Positions 7,710 through 15,866 of a stretch of 64,000 nt of DNA are shown here, one piece after another. Both the position numbers and the translations under genes were made by a program. Positions within the stretch are counted from its first letter, which is position 1. Each line of letters opens with the position of its first letter. This DNA comes from JAEWWD01 sp964440115 (lineage in GTDB: Bacteria > Bacillota > Clostridia > Christensenellales > CAG-138), in contig CAYTPV010000005.1 of the NCBI GenBank assembly GCA_964440115.1, positions 124,001 to 188,000 on the forward strand, given 5' to 3'. Under the pieces are notes generated by a model, which saw nothing but the letters and a program-made list of their open reading frames with translations, had not been told where the DNA came from and searched no databases.

Positions 7710-8673
7710 ATGAAGATGAGTCCTGAAAGAAAAAAGGAACTGCTATTAGAATCCTTCGAAGTATTGAAGAAGAACTATGATCGCAATAAAGGTGCGCTTT
7801 CAGACTTAATTGGGAAAATGAGCAAAGTGGATATTGATATCGCCCTTGAGATGTGGAAGTACTTGATAAAAAACAATATGGAGGTTTTATATTCGTCGAA
7901 TGACTTGGAGTTTAGCATTATGTGTGCTATTAAGGAAGCCATAGGAGAAGCCAAGTTGTATAGCCTTGTTGTGGGAGATGGCTTTTTAAAAAATGCGATA
8001 TTTCATGAATGTGGCGGTAAAGCCTGGCACCCCTCACTTATGATAAATAGCTATATTGGAATAAATAATTTAGCACTAGCAAATGAATTATTTGAATTAT
8101 TGTATTCAAATAAGCATAAACGACTTTCTTTATATGAAATTTTAGAATGGGCTATACCCTCAAGCGGCATGATCTCAGACGAAGCTTACGAGTTACTTAC
8201 CGAATGGATTGAAAGGATTAAAGATAACGAGCAAAAGGCAAAACTAAACTTAAGAATGCTAACCTTCATGGATGAGGATGAGGATGAGGATGAGGATGAG
8301 GATGAGGATGAGGATGAGGATGAGGATGAGNNNNNNNNNNNNNNNNNNNNNNNNNNNNNNNNNNNNNNNNNNNNNNNNNNNNNNNNNNNNNNNNNNNNNN
8401 NNNNNNNNNNNNNNNNNNNNNNNNNNNNNNATGCTTACCCTTACGGATGAGGATATAAAAATGCTTACCCTTACGGATGAGGATATAAAAATGCTTACCC
8501 TTACGGATGAGGATAGAAGATTACTTGCTCTTATGGATAAGAATATAAGATTACTTGCCCTTATGGATAAGGATACAAAAATGTTTAAGCTTATGGATGA
8601 GGACGAAGATGAGGAATGCGATGAAGATGAGGACGAAGACGAGGACGAAGACGAGGATTGGGATGAGGAATGA
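7710..8673 (+). CDS. Helical protein with acidic repeat tail, broken by an assembly gap
   Basis: It starts 13 bp after the ATPase gene, with GGGAGAG before the ATG. Residues 1-180 look all-helical and match no family I know. From about residue 184 the frame enters a (Asp-Glu)n tract, then 100 unknown bases (8331-8430). After the gap come six 10-residue repeats of the form MLTLTDEDIK, then another Asp/Glu tail and a stop at 8671. The sequence before the gap (RMLTFMDEDE) has the same repeat pattern as after it, so this is one gene. The frame is restored only if the true gap length is a multiple of three. Probably the partner of the ATPase/DUF3883 protein. Confidence 0.7.
8270..8600 (+). repeat. 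Coding tandem repeats: GATGAG hexamers and 30-bp units
   Basis: From 8270 to the gap, GATGAG is repeated about ten times. From 8431, 30-bp units (ATGCTTACCCTTACGGATGA, then GGATATAAAA) occur twice exactly (8431-8460, 8461-8490), then with growing divergence at 8491, 8521, 8551 and 8581. Long low-complexity repeats explain why the assembler could not close the gap. Repeat number may vary between strains. Confidence 0.9.
8331..8430. other. Assembly gap (100 N)
   Basis: Exactly 100 N bases, the conventional placeholder for a gap of unknown size, inside the acidic repeat tract of the preceding gene. The real length is unknown. Confidence 0.98.
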
Positions 8674-8823
8674 TATTGATAATAGCATCATGCTTTTTTA
8701 GATAATTCGCCCAGCAAATGTGTTTCTAGAATATCACTGCTTTTTTCTAGAAACTAATAGTACCATTAATTCACGGAACCCTGAAATAATTAGGGATTCG
8801 TAGGAGGCGGTACTGTCTTGAAG

Positions 8824-8866
8824 CTCTGATCCGTATTGTCTAGGTTCGAATCCTAGTTCCTCAGCC
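8824..8866 (+). repeat. Internal att copy between the two island modules
   Basis: A third copy of the tRNA-Gln 3' half: CTCTGA, then a stretch identical from 8832 to 8860, then TCAGCCA. It differs from the outer copies at three positions in the shared part. It is not a working tRNA 3' end (the acceptor strand has CCTCA in place of CCGCA). The roughly 55 bp before it (from 8771) also resemble the 55 bp before the right-hand copy (from 11,982), including AGGGATTCGTAGG and GGTACTGTCTTGAA. This marks the end of one element and the start of the next. Confidence 0.85.
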
Positions 8867-8870
8867 AGAA

Positions 8871-8897
8871 AAGTCCCTGTTTAAGGGGCTTTTTTTC
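8871..8897 (+). terminator. Terminator after the internal att copy
   Basis: AAGTCCCT pairs with AGGGGCTT, followed by seven T. Each att copy in the island is followed by a hairpin of this sort. This one resembles the right-end terminator more than the left-end one. Confidence 0.75.
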
Positions 8898-9036
8898 GTT
8901 CTATTGGCATGGTAATTGTTCATGAGTTAAGATGCCGTCATGCTGATGACCGTAATATTTGCTATTATAGATAGTAACGAAAAAAAATGGTATAATTTTA
9001 AATGGCTATTTAGCTTTTCTTTTGGAGGTACTAATA

Positions 9037-11034
9037 ATGAATGACAGTTTGTTTTATTCTGATGTCGAAAAAGATAGCAGTATTTCAAAATTAGTGTCCA
9101 ATTTTCGAGAATATTCGGAGGCTAATTCAGTACAGATTTACATAATCAAAAAAGCGTTAGGGAATGAAAACAAATTTGAATACTCCTACTCTCAAGCCGC
9201 TGTTTTTTTAATACCTAAGCACAGAATAGTAATATTAAACTATGGGAAAAGTGATGATGAATTTCTCGAGTTCAATCAAGACTTTCTCGAAGATCTAGGT
9301 ATTCTATCAGACAAATATGAATACAAAAAAATCCTAGGACGTCCAAGAGAATGGAGTAATTTATTAATAACAAGAGATTTTGATGGAGAAGTTGACATTA
9401 GTAGATTTCTTCATGATACTGCTGTAGAAAAGAAAGATGAGCGAAAAGTTGATTTATTAATATCTTTGCTTATTGGGAGTATAAATGACGTAGACAAAAT
9501 TATCGGAATAGATACTCCTGATTCGTTGTTGGCTAAAGTAAAGCAGAAAATTGTGCTATTTGATGGTATGCAAAGTAGATTTGTGTATGAAAACGTACCA
9601 AAAAAAACAATTACCATTCAAGGATTAGCTGGCACTGGAAAGACAGAGTTGTTACTACATAAACTACAGAAGATATATCTTAGTAATAAAAATAGCAAGT
9701 TGGCCTTTACTTGCTTTAATAAAGTACTGGCAGACGACATGAGGAATAGAATACCGCGATTTTTTAATTTTATGAAAGTTGAAGAACAAATAGAATGGAA
9801 TGAAAGATTGTGGGTTTTCCCTAGTTGGGGTTCAGAGAGTGATCCCAATTCCGGCCTATATAGCTTTATTTGCAAACACTATAAAATTGACTTTAAAAGA
9901 TACTCTTATATAAATTCATTTGAAACAGTATGTAGCGATGCGTTGCAACAGCTTCGCTCTATAGGAAAAGTCGAGCCTTGCTTCGACTATATTTTCATAG
10001 ATGAAAGTCAGGATTTTACCACATCTTTCTTTGATTTGTGTCAAATGATCGCGCGCGAAAAAGTTTATATAGCTGGGGATATTTTCCAAAACATATTTGA
10101 TACGAACTTCGAAAATACGGTGAACTGCGATTACTTATTAAACAAGTGTTATAGAACGGATCCAAAGACGCTCATGTTTGCTCATTCGGTGGGAATGGGG
10201 TTATACGAACAACCTGTTATAAGGTGGCTAGAAGATAAAGAATGGGAAGCATGTGGCTATAATTATGAAAGGAAAGATAAGTTTTTACTTCGTCGCTCCC
10301 CTATTCGCCGATTTGAGGATATCACAGATAATTCCAACAGTGTTAAACTGATACAAAGTTCATTCGATCAAATTGAAGAAAATATAATCAACTGTATCGG
10401 CGACATTAAGGAAAGCAATCCTACGGTTGCGCCTGATGATATCGCGATCATTTTTTTAAGCAACCAAAAATCGAGTTATGCATTTGCTGACAGTTTGGTA
10501 TTCTCAATAGAGAAAAAATTTGGTTGGAGATCATATCAGGGCTACGTTACCAAGAGCAAACTTAAAGATAAGCTGTTTATCAGTAACATCAACAATATTA
10601 AGGGGCTAGAGTTCCCATTTATTATTTGTGTCGAGACCGGTTTTATCTCAGATCATATAATACAAAGAAACTCCATATATATGGTTTTAACGCGTTCGTT
10701 CTTGACATCTTATTTTATAGTAAACGAAGTTAACAAGGAGTTTATTACAACCTATTCACGAGCCTATGACCAAATAAGCAAAGACAACTATATGGCTTTA
10801 AGAGAGCCATCGCAAAAGGAGAAGGAAGCACAGGCGGAAAAAATTAAAATTGCGGCTTCGAGAAAGCGATCTGTTGAGGACATAATTAATGAAATATGCA
10901 AAGATTATCCCCAGCTTAAAAAGAAGCATATGAATATGCTGTATTCAAGCATACCAACTGTTATTGAAAATGAAACTGAAGATGAGATTGTAAGTAAAAC
11001 AGTGAAAATGATTAATGTGATTCTAGGAGATTAA
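9037..11034 (+). CDS. SF1 (UvrD/Rep-like) helicase-domain ATPase, island module II
   Basis: A 665-aa protein. The first 190 residues are not recognisable and may carry a nuclease-like or recognition domain. An SF1 helicase core follows: Walker A GLAGTGKTELL, Walker B FIDESQDF, motif III AGDIFQNIF, motif V IKGLEFPFIICVE and motif VI YMVLTRSF. These are UvrD/Rep-type motifs. The ATG at 9037 follows TTTGGAGGTAC at good spacing. A TATAAT at 8991-8996 is a possible -10. The next gene starts six bases after the stop, so the two form an operon. Helicases of this type are common in two-gene defence systems. The function here is inferred. Confidence 0.82.
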   Translation: MNDSLFYSDVEKDSSISKLVSNFREYSEANSVQIYIIKKALGNENKFEYSYSQAAVFLIPKHRIVILNYGKSDDEFLEFNQDFLEDLGILSDKYEYKKILGRPREWSNLLITRDFDGEVDISRFLHDTAVEKKDERKVDLLISLLIGSINDVDKIIGIDTPDSLLAKVKQKIVLFDGMQSRFVYENVPKKTITIQGLAGTGKTELLLHKLQKIYLSNKNSKLAFTCFNKVLADDMRNRIPRFFNFMKVEEQIEWNERLWVFPSWGSESDPNSGLYSFICKHYKIDFKRYSYINSFETVCSDALQQLRSIGKVEPCFDYIFIDESQDFTTSFFDLCQMIAREKVYIAGDIFQNIFDTNFENTVNCDYLLNKCYRTDPKTLMFAHSVGMGLYEQPVIRWLEDKEWEACGYNYERKDKFLLRRSPIRRFEDITDNSNSVKLIQSSFDQIEENIINCIGDIKESNPTVAPDDIAIIFLSNQKSSYAFADSLVFSIEKKFGWRSYQGYVTKSKLKDKLFISNINNIKGLEFPFIICVETGFISDHIIQRNSIYMVLTRSFLTSYFIVNEVNKEFITTYSRAYDQISKDNYMALREPSQKEKEAQAEKIKIAASRKRSVEDIINEICKDYPQLKKKHMNMLYSSIPTVIENETEDEIVSKTVKMINVILGD

Positions 11035-11040
11035 AATCCT

Positions 11041-11688
11041 ATGAAATCATACAAATTCCAAATTAAAAGTTATTATATTGAGTATTTTAATCCAATCAGA
11101 ACAAAGCAGGATATAATACTTTTATTGATTAATTGTATTAAATATATTACATCAGTTAAATTAGCCGACCTTGCACATCAAGCAGAAGATGAATTGGCTC
11201 TTGAAGTCCATATTGACAAAATGAAAAGACTGCTTATCAAATCTGAAAACAGCATTCATACATTTCATTTTCCTTTCCATCTGTCAGAAGCAGAAGGAAA
11301 ATTGTCAGTATGGTACAAAGAATATGAATTAGACAGTAAGGTTACAACCATTTTAAAATCAATATTCTCAAGGGATTGTACCTTTAGATTATCAACTGAT
11401 GAAACCTTTGATATGCATTTTGAAGTAATGCGTGAATTTGGCGTTAATGATCTTCCAACAATCAATATGTATTGGGAAATGATGATGTATATGATTGAGT
11501 TTGAGCCTGGATATGTTCGTTACGATTACGATCTAGAAAGAAGTAGTGGTAAAATCCATCCTATCAACCATTTGGATATAAATTACTCAAGAGAAAGCAC
11601 TTTTAAAATTGGTCTTAAGACAACATTAACATGCACTCAGTTACTTGATATACTTGATACCAATACTAATTGCAAGTTTATAAAGTAA
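11041..11688 (+). CDS. Hypothetical partner of the SF1 helicase, 215 aa
   Basis: No family recognised. It is separated from the helicase stop by 6 bp and its ribosome binding site (AGGAG) lies inside the end of that gene. The sequence is mixed alpha/beta, with no membrane segment or signal peptide and a Tyr/Asp-rich C-terminal third (YVRYDYDLERSSG). Tight coupling suggests it works with the helicase, for example as an effector or sensor. Confidence 0.65.
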   Translation: MKSYKFQIKSYYIEYFNPIRTKQDIILLLINCIKYITSVKLADLAHQAEDELALEVHIDKMKRLLIKSENSIHTFHFPFHLSEAEGKLSVWYKEYELDSKVTTILKSIFSRDCTFRLSTDETFDMHFEVMREFGVNDLPTINMYWEMMMYMIEFEPGYVRYDYDLERSSGKIHPINHLDINYSRESTFKIGLKTTLTCTQLLDILDTNTNCKFIK

Positions 11689-12038
11689 TTTAGTATAACG
11701 CTGAGCAGATTTGACAACCCGCTCAGTCGCGGGGAGGAGTACCAAATTAGCGGGGAGTAATGTTACTAAAGGCTTGTTCGAATAGCGTTTCGAAAAATCC
11801 CACTGATTAGTATGAAAAACAACCTTGTTTTGCCTTGTAGATATATGATTTTCCAGGTTCGGCAAATATAAAATTTGGGCGTTGGAGGTTTTGATTTCAT
11901 CTGGCTCAACTTGCTAATATTTTTGCTAATGTGTTTCCTGAATACCACTGCATGACGTCTGGTAACGTATAGTACCATGGTTTCACAGAACCTTGAAATA
12001 CTAAGGGATTCGTAGGTACTATTGGGTACTGTCTTGAA
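11689..12038. other. Right arm of the island, no gene
   Basis: No credible gene is seen. The region holds the TGCTAAT arm pair (11,911-11,930) and, from about 11,982, the 55-bp segment shared with the DNA before the internal att copy. Confidence 0.6.
11911..11930 (+). repeat. Candidate integrase arm site, right (TGCTAAT pair)
   Basis: TTGCTAATATTTTTGCTAAT repeats the pair found at 1084-1103 on the left side of the island, in the same orientation. It lies about 110 bp from the right att core. Confidence 0.4.
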
Positions 12039-12085
12039 ACTCTGACTCGTATTGTCTAGGTTCGAATCCTAGTTCCGCAGCCAAG
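12039..12085 (+). repeat. attR-type 47-bp direct repeat (right end of island)
   Basis: Identical to 968-1014 across 47 bases. Upstream sequence is the AT-rich island and downstream sequence is the presumed host chromosome beginning with a terminator. Only the 3' half of the tRNA is present here, so it is not a second tRNA gene. Confidence 0.9.
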
Positions 12086-12086
12086 A

Positions 12087-12113
12087 AAAGCCCCTAGAAT
12101 GGGGGCTTTTTTT
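12087..12113 (+). terminator. Presumed original terminator of tRNA-Gln
   Basis: AAAAGCCCC pairs with GGGGGCTTTT around TAGAAT and is followed by further T. It lies immediately outside attR, so it probably terminated the tRNA transcript before the island inserted. Confidence 0.75.
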
Positions 12114-12171
12114 ATTTCCTATCGTTCAGTTTGAACGCTTTACTGACCTGAACCCGAGAAACTAGTGGGGT

Positions 12172-12294
12172 TTATGTGGTTTCGTTTATGTACTCAAGGT
12201 ATTCGTCTTTGCTCACAAAAAGCATCCAGCGATTCAGAGCATCAACGTAACCCATGAATTGCCCTTTTATTTGATAGTCATAGGCCAACTGCAT
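12172..12294 (-). pseudogene. Possible gene fragment, 40 codons
   Basis: A short open frame (MQLAYDYQIKGQFMGYVDAL, then NRWMLFVSKDEYLEY) with protein-like composition but no ribosome binding site, and a stop shortly upstream. It may be the 3' end of a gene damaged near the island junction. I cannot assign a family. Confidence 0.25.
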
Positions 12295-12464
12295 GTATAG
12301 AGCAAGAGCTTAAACATACAGAGAGTAATTTGATGGATGTAAAGCGCAGTTAAAGAACACAATATGAAAACGCTCTCAGCATATTACCAAAGAGTGCGTT
12401 TTATATGTTTGGTATTTTTCTTTTCTTCGTTACTCGCCGCAAAGCTGGTTGTACAGAGAAATGC

Positions 12465-13244
12465 TTATTTCCAACGTTTGATATCTGAACACAAGCGCTT
12501 TTCTTTTGCCGTTATAAACAGCAGTGAAATGATTACCATAACCGATGACATAACAAGCGTCCCTATCAAACTAAACTCCATTGCAAAAACGGTAAGAATA
12601 GCATTCAATGCTGAATGGAATAAAACACAGAGCCAGATGCTACCTGTCAATCTTTTTATAACCGCAAGACTGAACGAATACGCTATAAAGAAGATAGAAA
12701 ATAGCCCGAAATTCATGTTTTGCTGCGCTGTCCCGTCCATAAAAAACAGAGGGACATGCCATACTACCCAAATCGCACAGGTAATCAGGGTAGCCAGGAT
12801 AAAGGGCATTCTGTTTTCAAGATTAGGCTGTAAGGCAAATCGCCACCCAGCTTCTTCTAAACCACCCTCGACTATACCCGTGAGAATATTGAGCGGTAAA
12901 TACCACAGAGACATGGACAATGTGAGACTTCGCGTCAAGAAGCCCAATATTACATAACAAGTCAAAAACAGTAGAACAATAAGGTAGAAAGAGATTTTTT
13001 GCTTTACTCCAAATACATTCCGAAACCATTCTTTGACCGACATTCCTGATTTCGTGAGTACGATAAATGAAGCTATTGGCGCCGACGCTCCACCAAGTAT
13101 GTATATTGGGAGGAATAAGAAAGAATCGCCTTTCAAATACCCATATTGCTGGGCAAAAATGATTCCGCCCCAAGCAACCCCCATTACCAGAAATGTTATC
13201 ACTAAATACCGTAGGACAACATTTTTACTTTGTACCTTTGCCAT
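12465..13244 (-). CDS. CPBP family intramembrane glutamic protease (CAAX/ABI)
   Basis: A 259-aa protein with about seven or eight hydrophobic segments. The conserved catalytic motifs of the CPBP/ABI family are present: EEAGWR (the EExxxR motif), WHVPLFF with the second-motif His, and FHSALN with the third-motif His and Asn. Bacterial members process peptides or small proteins at the membrane and are often linked to bacteriocin maturation or immunity. It stands alone here, just outside the right att site, so it is probably a host gene. Confidence 0.85.
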   Translation of the reverse strand: MAKVQSKNVVLRYLVITFLVMGVAWGGIIFAQQYGYLKGDSFLFLPIYILGGASAPIASFIVLTKSGMSVKEWFRNVFGVKQKISFYLIVLLFLTCYVILGFLTRSLTLSMSLWYLPLNILTGIVEGGLEEAGWRFALQPNLENRMPFILATLITCAIWVVWHVPLFFMDGTAQQNMNFGLFSIFFIAYSFSLAVIKRLTGSIWLCVLFHSALNAILTVFAMEFSLIGTLVMSSVMVIISLLFITAKEKRLCSDIKRWK

Positions 13245-13249
13245 TTAAT

Positions 13250-13740
13250 ATCCTCAATTTGCAAAATAAAAATATTCAACCTTTTAACATAGAGATATGC
13301 AGAATATAGATTTTCAACTGATTTGTAGTATACCACATCCACCGTATGATTAGAAGAATTACCTATGCAACAGGGTTTCAGAGCGTGTCCACTGAACAGA
13401 ATATTCTTTGTTGACAACAGAACATCTGCGCGTCTGCTTTTTAAGTGTCAAGAGGACAGGCCGTCCTTTGAACGCCACAACTGAATACTACTTCCCTCTA
13501 TTGTTGGAGGACTTATACGGACTAATGCCGTTACGTACATCTCAAAATTGAGCGATAAAGTTTTCCGCTCTGCTTTGAAATGCATGTAGCGGCTTGTTTA
13601 TTTCCCGAAAACAGTGCTCGTGTTCCGTCTGACCGTATTTTAAATGCCAAAGAAATTTTTTCAACAATAGCACGTCAAGGTGAAAATGAGGCTAAAGTTA
13701 TTCGCAATGCTTTTATCGCGATGTGCAGCCCTGAAGGCTT
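13250..13740. other. Intergenic region without a clear gene
   Basis: Nothing convincing is coded here. A short open frame beginning at 13,580 runs into the decayed fhs fragment but matches nothing I know and lacks a ribosome binding site. Confidence 0.4.
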
Positions 13741-13751
13741 ACCCCAGCCTG

Positions 13752-13866
13752 AGCTATGTTGTGGTGCTCACCGGCGATATCACGACAATGCCGGGCTTGC
13801 CAAAGGTATCCTCCACTCAGTTGATAAACATCTACGCACACGAAAAGATCAGCGTATTGTTTCAGG
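13752..13866 (+). pseudogene. fhs: Decayed 3' fragment of formate-tetrahydrofolate ligase
   Basis: The forward frame encodes LSYVVVLTGDITTMPGLPKV followed by INIYAHEKISVLF. The C-terminus of formate-tetrahydrofolate ligase normally reads close to VALTGDIMTMPGLPKVPAA and ends in a Gly-Leu-Phe tail, so this looks like the worn last 40 codons of that gene. The upstream part of the enzyme is absent and the frame continues past the normal end. No function is expected. Confidence 0.5.
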
Positions 13867-13901
13867 CGCACTATGGACGCATCCTTATTAAGAGCAAATG
13901 A

Positions 13902-13932
13902 CAAAAGCCGGCCCAAATGGGACGGCTTTCGC
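13902..13932 (+). terminator. Hairpin after the fhs remnant
   Basis: AAAGCCG pairs with CGGCTTT around an inner GCCC/GGGA stem. There is only a short T run, so termination would be weak. It could be the old fhs terminator. Confidence 0.4.
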
Positions 13933-13944
13933 ATTATGGCGCTC

Positions 13945-14110
13945 AGGATCCGGAGGGACGGAATCCTAGCGACGATCCGGGAGGCCGGGATCCGGGAGGA
14001 GGCCCGGGAGGCCGGGGGCCCGGAGGTGGCCCTGGCGGCCGCGGTCCCGGAAGCAGTCCGGGTGGGCGCGGCCCCGGAGGAGATCCGGGAGGCCGGGGCA
14101 GAAAGGAGCA
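13945..14110. repeat. GC-rich degenerate repeat (GGGAGGCCGGGG-type units)
   Basis: About 165 bp of very GC-rich sequence made of roughly 18-bp units such as CCGGGAGGCCGGGGCC with variations. All reading frames give low-complexity Gly/Pro/Arg or Ala/Ser/Arg strings, including a collagen-like GGRGPGG frame, so frame alone is not evidence of a protein. Composition differs sharply from both flanks. Confidence 0.7.
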
Positions 14111-14375
14111 TCCGGGAATATTTAGCAGAGAATTCTTTTTCGATATGAGAACACCCCCTTTACGCATACGCGATTTGCTGAGGGTACTGTTTTCATCAAA
14201 AAAATCGATGTCGTTAATATATGTCCCAGACAGATTTCAGCACTTTGCTCTTCCTCTTTCAGCAGACGAAAAGAGGGGTGTTATATTGATACCGACGCTC
14301 CCTGAGCAATTTGTATTGCTGTAACGAAATCGGACACATTAGCATAACTTACAAGTAAAGAAAGAAGGTCAAAAA

Positions 14376-14750
14376 ATGGATATACAGGTGGAATTAATCA
14401 CAGAGAACCCTTTCACCGTCTTCCCGGAGGACTTCTTTCGGCTAGAACTAAGTGTTGCACAACATCCCATCCCGCTTAGTGCAGGGTCCGCCATTTACAG
14501 CTGCAGCAAAACCGTCATGGAGAGTGTGGTAGCTACTTCTCCGATTACCATTCCCGACGAGGATTTACCGCAGGTCCGTGTGAAACTGTACACAAATAAG
14601 GTATTGAATCAGGCAGAGCTGATACGCTGCTTCGGCCTACGAATTCACCTGGGCCAAAGCTTTCACGACATCATGCTGGCCCGCCCGGACATCCCTGTAT
14701 ATTGGGAGGAACGTGGTACATTCATTATCCCGCTACTCTTTTTTAATTAG
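14376..14750 (+). CDS. Hypothetical protein, 124 aa
   Basis: The gene starts MDIQVELITENPFTVFPEDF with AGAAGG upstream. No signal peptide or membrane segment and no family I recognise. It is convergent with the Nif3-like gene and overlaps its end by 18 bp. Codon use looks normal for the region. It may be a small beta-rich protein. Confidence 0.5.
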   Translation: MDIQVELITENPFTVFPEDFFRLELSVAQHPIPLSAGSAIYSCSKTVMESVVATSPITIPDEDLPQVRVKLYTNKVLNQAELIRCFGLRIHLGQSFHDIMLARPDIPVYWEERGTFIIPLLFFN

Positions 14751-15749
14751 ATAATTATCTGCAATATAACCGGCATAATTCTGGATTTCCCTGGATCCGA
14801 ACGACTCTAGCGGTATACTGGACATTCTTTCCCTGAATATCACAATCTCCAATTCTGGGAGGCACATTTTGAGCGCTCTGGCTAAAGGCAGGCCGTTCTC
14901 ATAGATCTCCAAAGAGTGGGAGCTTCCGCAAATAAAATTAAGCCCCAATTCTTCAGCTTTTTTAACCAAGGGACTATCGAGATGCGCATGGCTGACACTG
15001 GATATAATGGTGTTCACCCCAGGATGCTCCTGCAAAGCCATTTCAAGATGCCCGGGCGTAAAGCCTGTGTGCGGGAATATATGTATGACTTTCCTCATGG
15101 GGCTTTCAGGGGTTCCAACCAGAATATGGCCGCTGGCGCTGACGCTTGTTTCTTCGATTTCATTGCAGCCCCTCAACTCACGATCCAACTGCAGCGCCTT
15201 CTCTTCGGTTTCTTTGCCCATCAGCTTGTTAAGCCGTTCAATAATATCACCGATCGTCCTGACCTCCGGTAAAGGCTCCCCGACGAACATAATATTGCCA
15301 GGGATGCCTCCATACTGAATCTCCACATGAAAAGCCTTATGGCCATGAAGGAACGCAATACCGGGATGAAGACCATGGAAAGCCTCATGGAGTTCAAATG
15401 CCGCGATCTTGTAAAGATCAAGATAACAGCTCATAAGCACCCCACCGGTATTGCTAGCGTCGGCAATAGGATGATGGGACAAAACAGCGTCAACGCCCGT
15501 CGCGCCTGCGAGCTCGATAGCGCTTTCTGTCATGGTCATCATGACGGCCAGCTTTTTAATTTCATGATTTGGGTTCCCGTACACCAGGCCGGGCATTTCC
15601 GTTACTGCTTTACCAGGAATGTTAGAGGACTTTGTAACCACAAAGGGATTAGACCGGGTGGTAATATCCTCCATAGAAGTGATTACTCTGCCACCTGTTA
15701 TGTTATCCAGGGCTTCTAGCACGTCTTTAGCGATAATCTTTTTACTCAT
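14733..15749 (-). CDS. Nif3-like metal-binding protein, copy 1
   Basis: A 338-aa protein resembling the Nif3/YbgI/YqfO superfamily of dinuclear-metal proteins. The strand-helix-strand segment IKKLAVMMTMTESAIELA is followed by GVDAVLSHHPIAD, which matches the GADLLVVHHP motif. The C-terminal NFICGSSHSLEIYENGLPLA corresponds to the second metal-binding stretch. Some family members act as GTP cyclohydrolase-like or hydrolytic enzymes, but the function is mostly unknown. A paralogue lies at 16,902-17,909 in the same operon. It is the last gene of the transporter operon, which suggests work on the imported compound. Confidence 0.6.
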   Translation of the reverse strand: MSKKIIAKDVLEALDNITGGRVITSMEDITTRSNPFVVTKSSNIPGKAVTEMPGLVYGNPNHEIKKLAVMMTMTESAIELAGATGVDAVLSHHPIADASNTGGVLMSCYLDLYKIAAFELHEAFHGLHPGIAFLHGHKAFHVEIQYGGIPGNIMFVGEPLPEVRTIGDIIERLNKLMGKETEEKALQLDRELRGCNEIEETSVSASGHILVGTPESPMRKVIHIFPHTGFTPGHLEMALQEHPGVNTIISSVSHAHLDSPLVKKAEELGLNFICGSSHSLEIYENGLPLARALKMCLPELEIVIFRERMSSIPLESFGSREIQNYAGYIADNYLIKKE

Positions 15750-15866
15750 CGATGTTCATCTCTTTCAGTAAATCTATCCTTGAAAAAACCGTCTCAAGGC
15801 AATAACGTTAGAGTCCAGACAGGCGATTTCCCGTTGGTCCCACACCGGCCGATACTCTCGGTAAAA

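Noticed and set aside
8431..8600. CRISPR-like array of 30-bp repeats
   Set aside because: The repeats are directly joined with no spacers and encode a regular 10-residue peptide unit.
12465..13244. CPBP protease as part of the tRNA-Gln island cargo
   Set aside because: It lies outside the right att repeat and after the presumed host terminator, so it is more likely chromosomal.
13713..14324. Gly/Pro/Arg and Ala/Ser/Arg open frames in the GC-rich repeat, on both strands
   Set aside because: GC-rich repeats keep every frame open. None has a ribosome binding site or family motif, and the collagen-like pattern follows from the base repeat.
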